Assembly: GCA_026991065.1 (NCBI GenBank)
Contig: JALXCG010000458.1
Location: forward strand, 1-5,844
Origin: JALXCG01 sp026991065 [NCBI: Gemmatimonadota bacterium]
GTDB taxonomy: Bacteria > GCA-2686955
Direction: 5' to 3'
Length of the DNA: 5,844 nt
A program made the position numbers and the translations under genes. Positions 5,704-5,844 of the stretch are shown piece by piece. The notes beneath the pieces are model-generated. The model was not told the DNA's origin, searched no databases, and saw nothing but the letters and a program-made list of their open reading frames with translations. Each line of letters begins with the position of its first letter. Position 1 is the first letter of the stretch.

Positions 5704-5844
5704 TCCGACCTGGAAGGGCGGAAGCCGATGGTGCTGCTGCCGTCGTCGGGGTCGCCGCTGCCGATGCGGTAGGAGGCGCGCAGGTAGAAGGCGCGCAGGG
5801 TGGAGGCGTAGTAGACCCAACTGCCGCCCCGCACGACCCGGTAG
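5700..5844 (-). CDS. Formylglycine-generating enzyme / sulfatase-modifying factor (FGE, SUMF1-type) domain protein, C-terminal 47 residues
   Basis: Read on the - strand from 5843 down to the TGA at 5702-5700, 47 codons are open and the gene continues past the right edge. The sequence YRVVRGGSW at residues 1-9, LRAFY and LRASYR in the middle, DPDD at 31-34 and IGFRPSRSD at the end is the characteristic end of the FGE-sulfatase/C-type-lectin-like fold (RGGSW ... LR.A.R ... P ... GFR). Family members either oxidise a sulfatase cysteine to formylglycine or serve as non-enzymatic binding or effector domains. The catalytic cysteine region would lie outside the window or be absent, so activity cannot be judged. 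Many FGE-fold proteins have the loop between GGSW and GFR rich in Asn; here that loop is V, Y, S, T, G and D, with every such codon ending in C. The gene is convergent with the repeat protein. Confidence 0.85.
   Translation of the reverse strand, partial: YRVVRGGSWVYYASTLRAFYLRASYRIGSGDPDDGSSTIGFRPSRSD

Noticed and set aside
5335-5772. A 145-codon open frame on the + strand.
   Set aside because: It runs antisense through the clear FGE-domain end, has no plausible ribosome site and an Arg/Pro-rich composition.

Overview
This is a GC-rich bacterial window that reads as four protein-coding genes or gene parts plus two non-coding stretches. Nothing in it fixes the taxon. High GC, C-ending codons, a c-type cytochrome motif, a periplasmic-binding-protein transporter and a secreted seven-repeat protein with a C-terminal tyrosine-rich domain suggest an envelope-bearing (diderm) bacterium. 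I would guess the FCB-type candidate phyla or a deltaproteobacterium-like lineage, but that is only an impression.

Left part (1-3387, + strand): a tightly coupled three-gene operon. It starts with the 3' part of a gene joining a c-type cytochrome motif (CNACH) to a concanavalin-like DUF1080/LamG-type domain. This overlaps by 4 bp an AfuA/FbpA-type extracellular solute-binding protein, which overlaps by 4 bp a two-domain FbpB-type inner-membrane permease with a TTG start. The permease is frameshifted near its 3' end: after residue 480 the homologous C-terminus continues in another frame to a stop at 3385-3387. The open frame instead runs on as unrelated sequence to 3671. No ATPase gene of the transporter is visible.

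Middle (3388-3636): a 249-bp spacer with a terminator-like hairpin, a sigma70-like promoter candidate, two mutually exclusive small hairpins and a strong Shine-Dalgarno. It leads into a secreted 508-residue protein (3637-5163) made of a signal peptide, seven 51-52-residue repeats (probably a seven-bladed beta-propeller) and a conserved-looking C-terminal domain.

Right part (5164-5844): about 540 bp without a convincing gene, rich in inverted and direct repeats. It is followed on the - strand by the last 47 codons of a formylglycine-generating-enzyme/sulfatase-modifying-factor fold protein, whose body lies beyond the window. Its C-terminal residues between GGSW and GFR vary in a way reminiscent of the variable region of diversity-generating retroelement targets. 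No template repeat or reverse transcriptase is seen here, so that remains a hypothesis.
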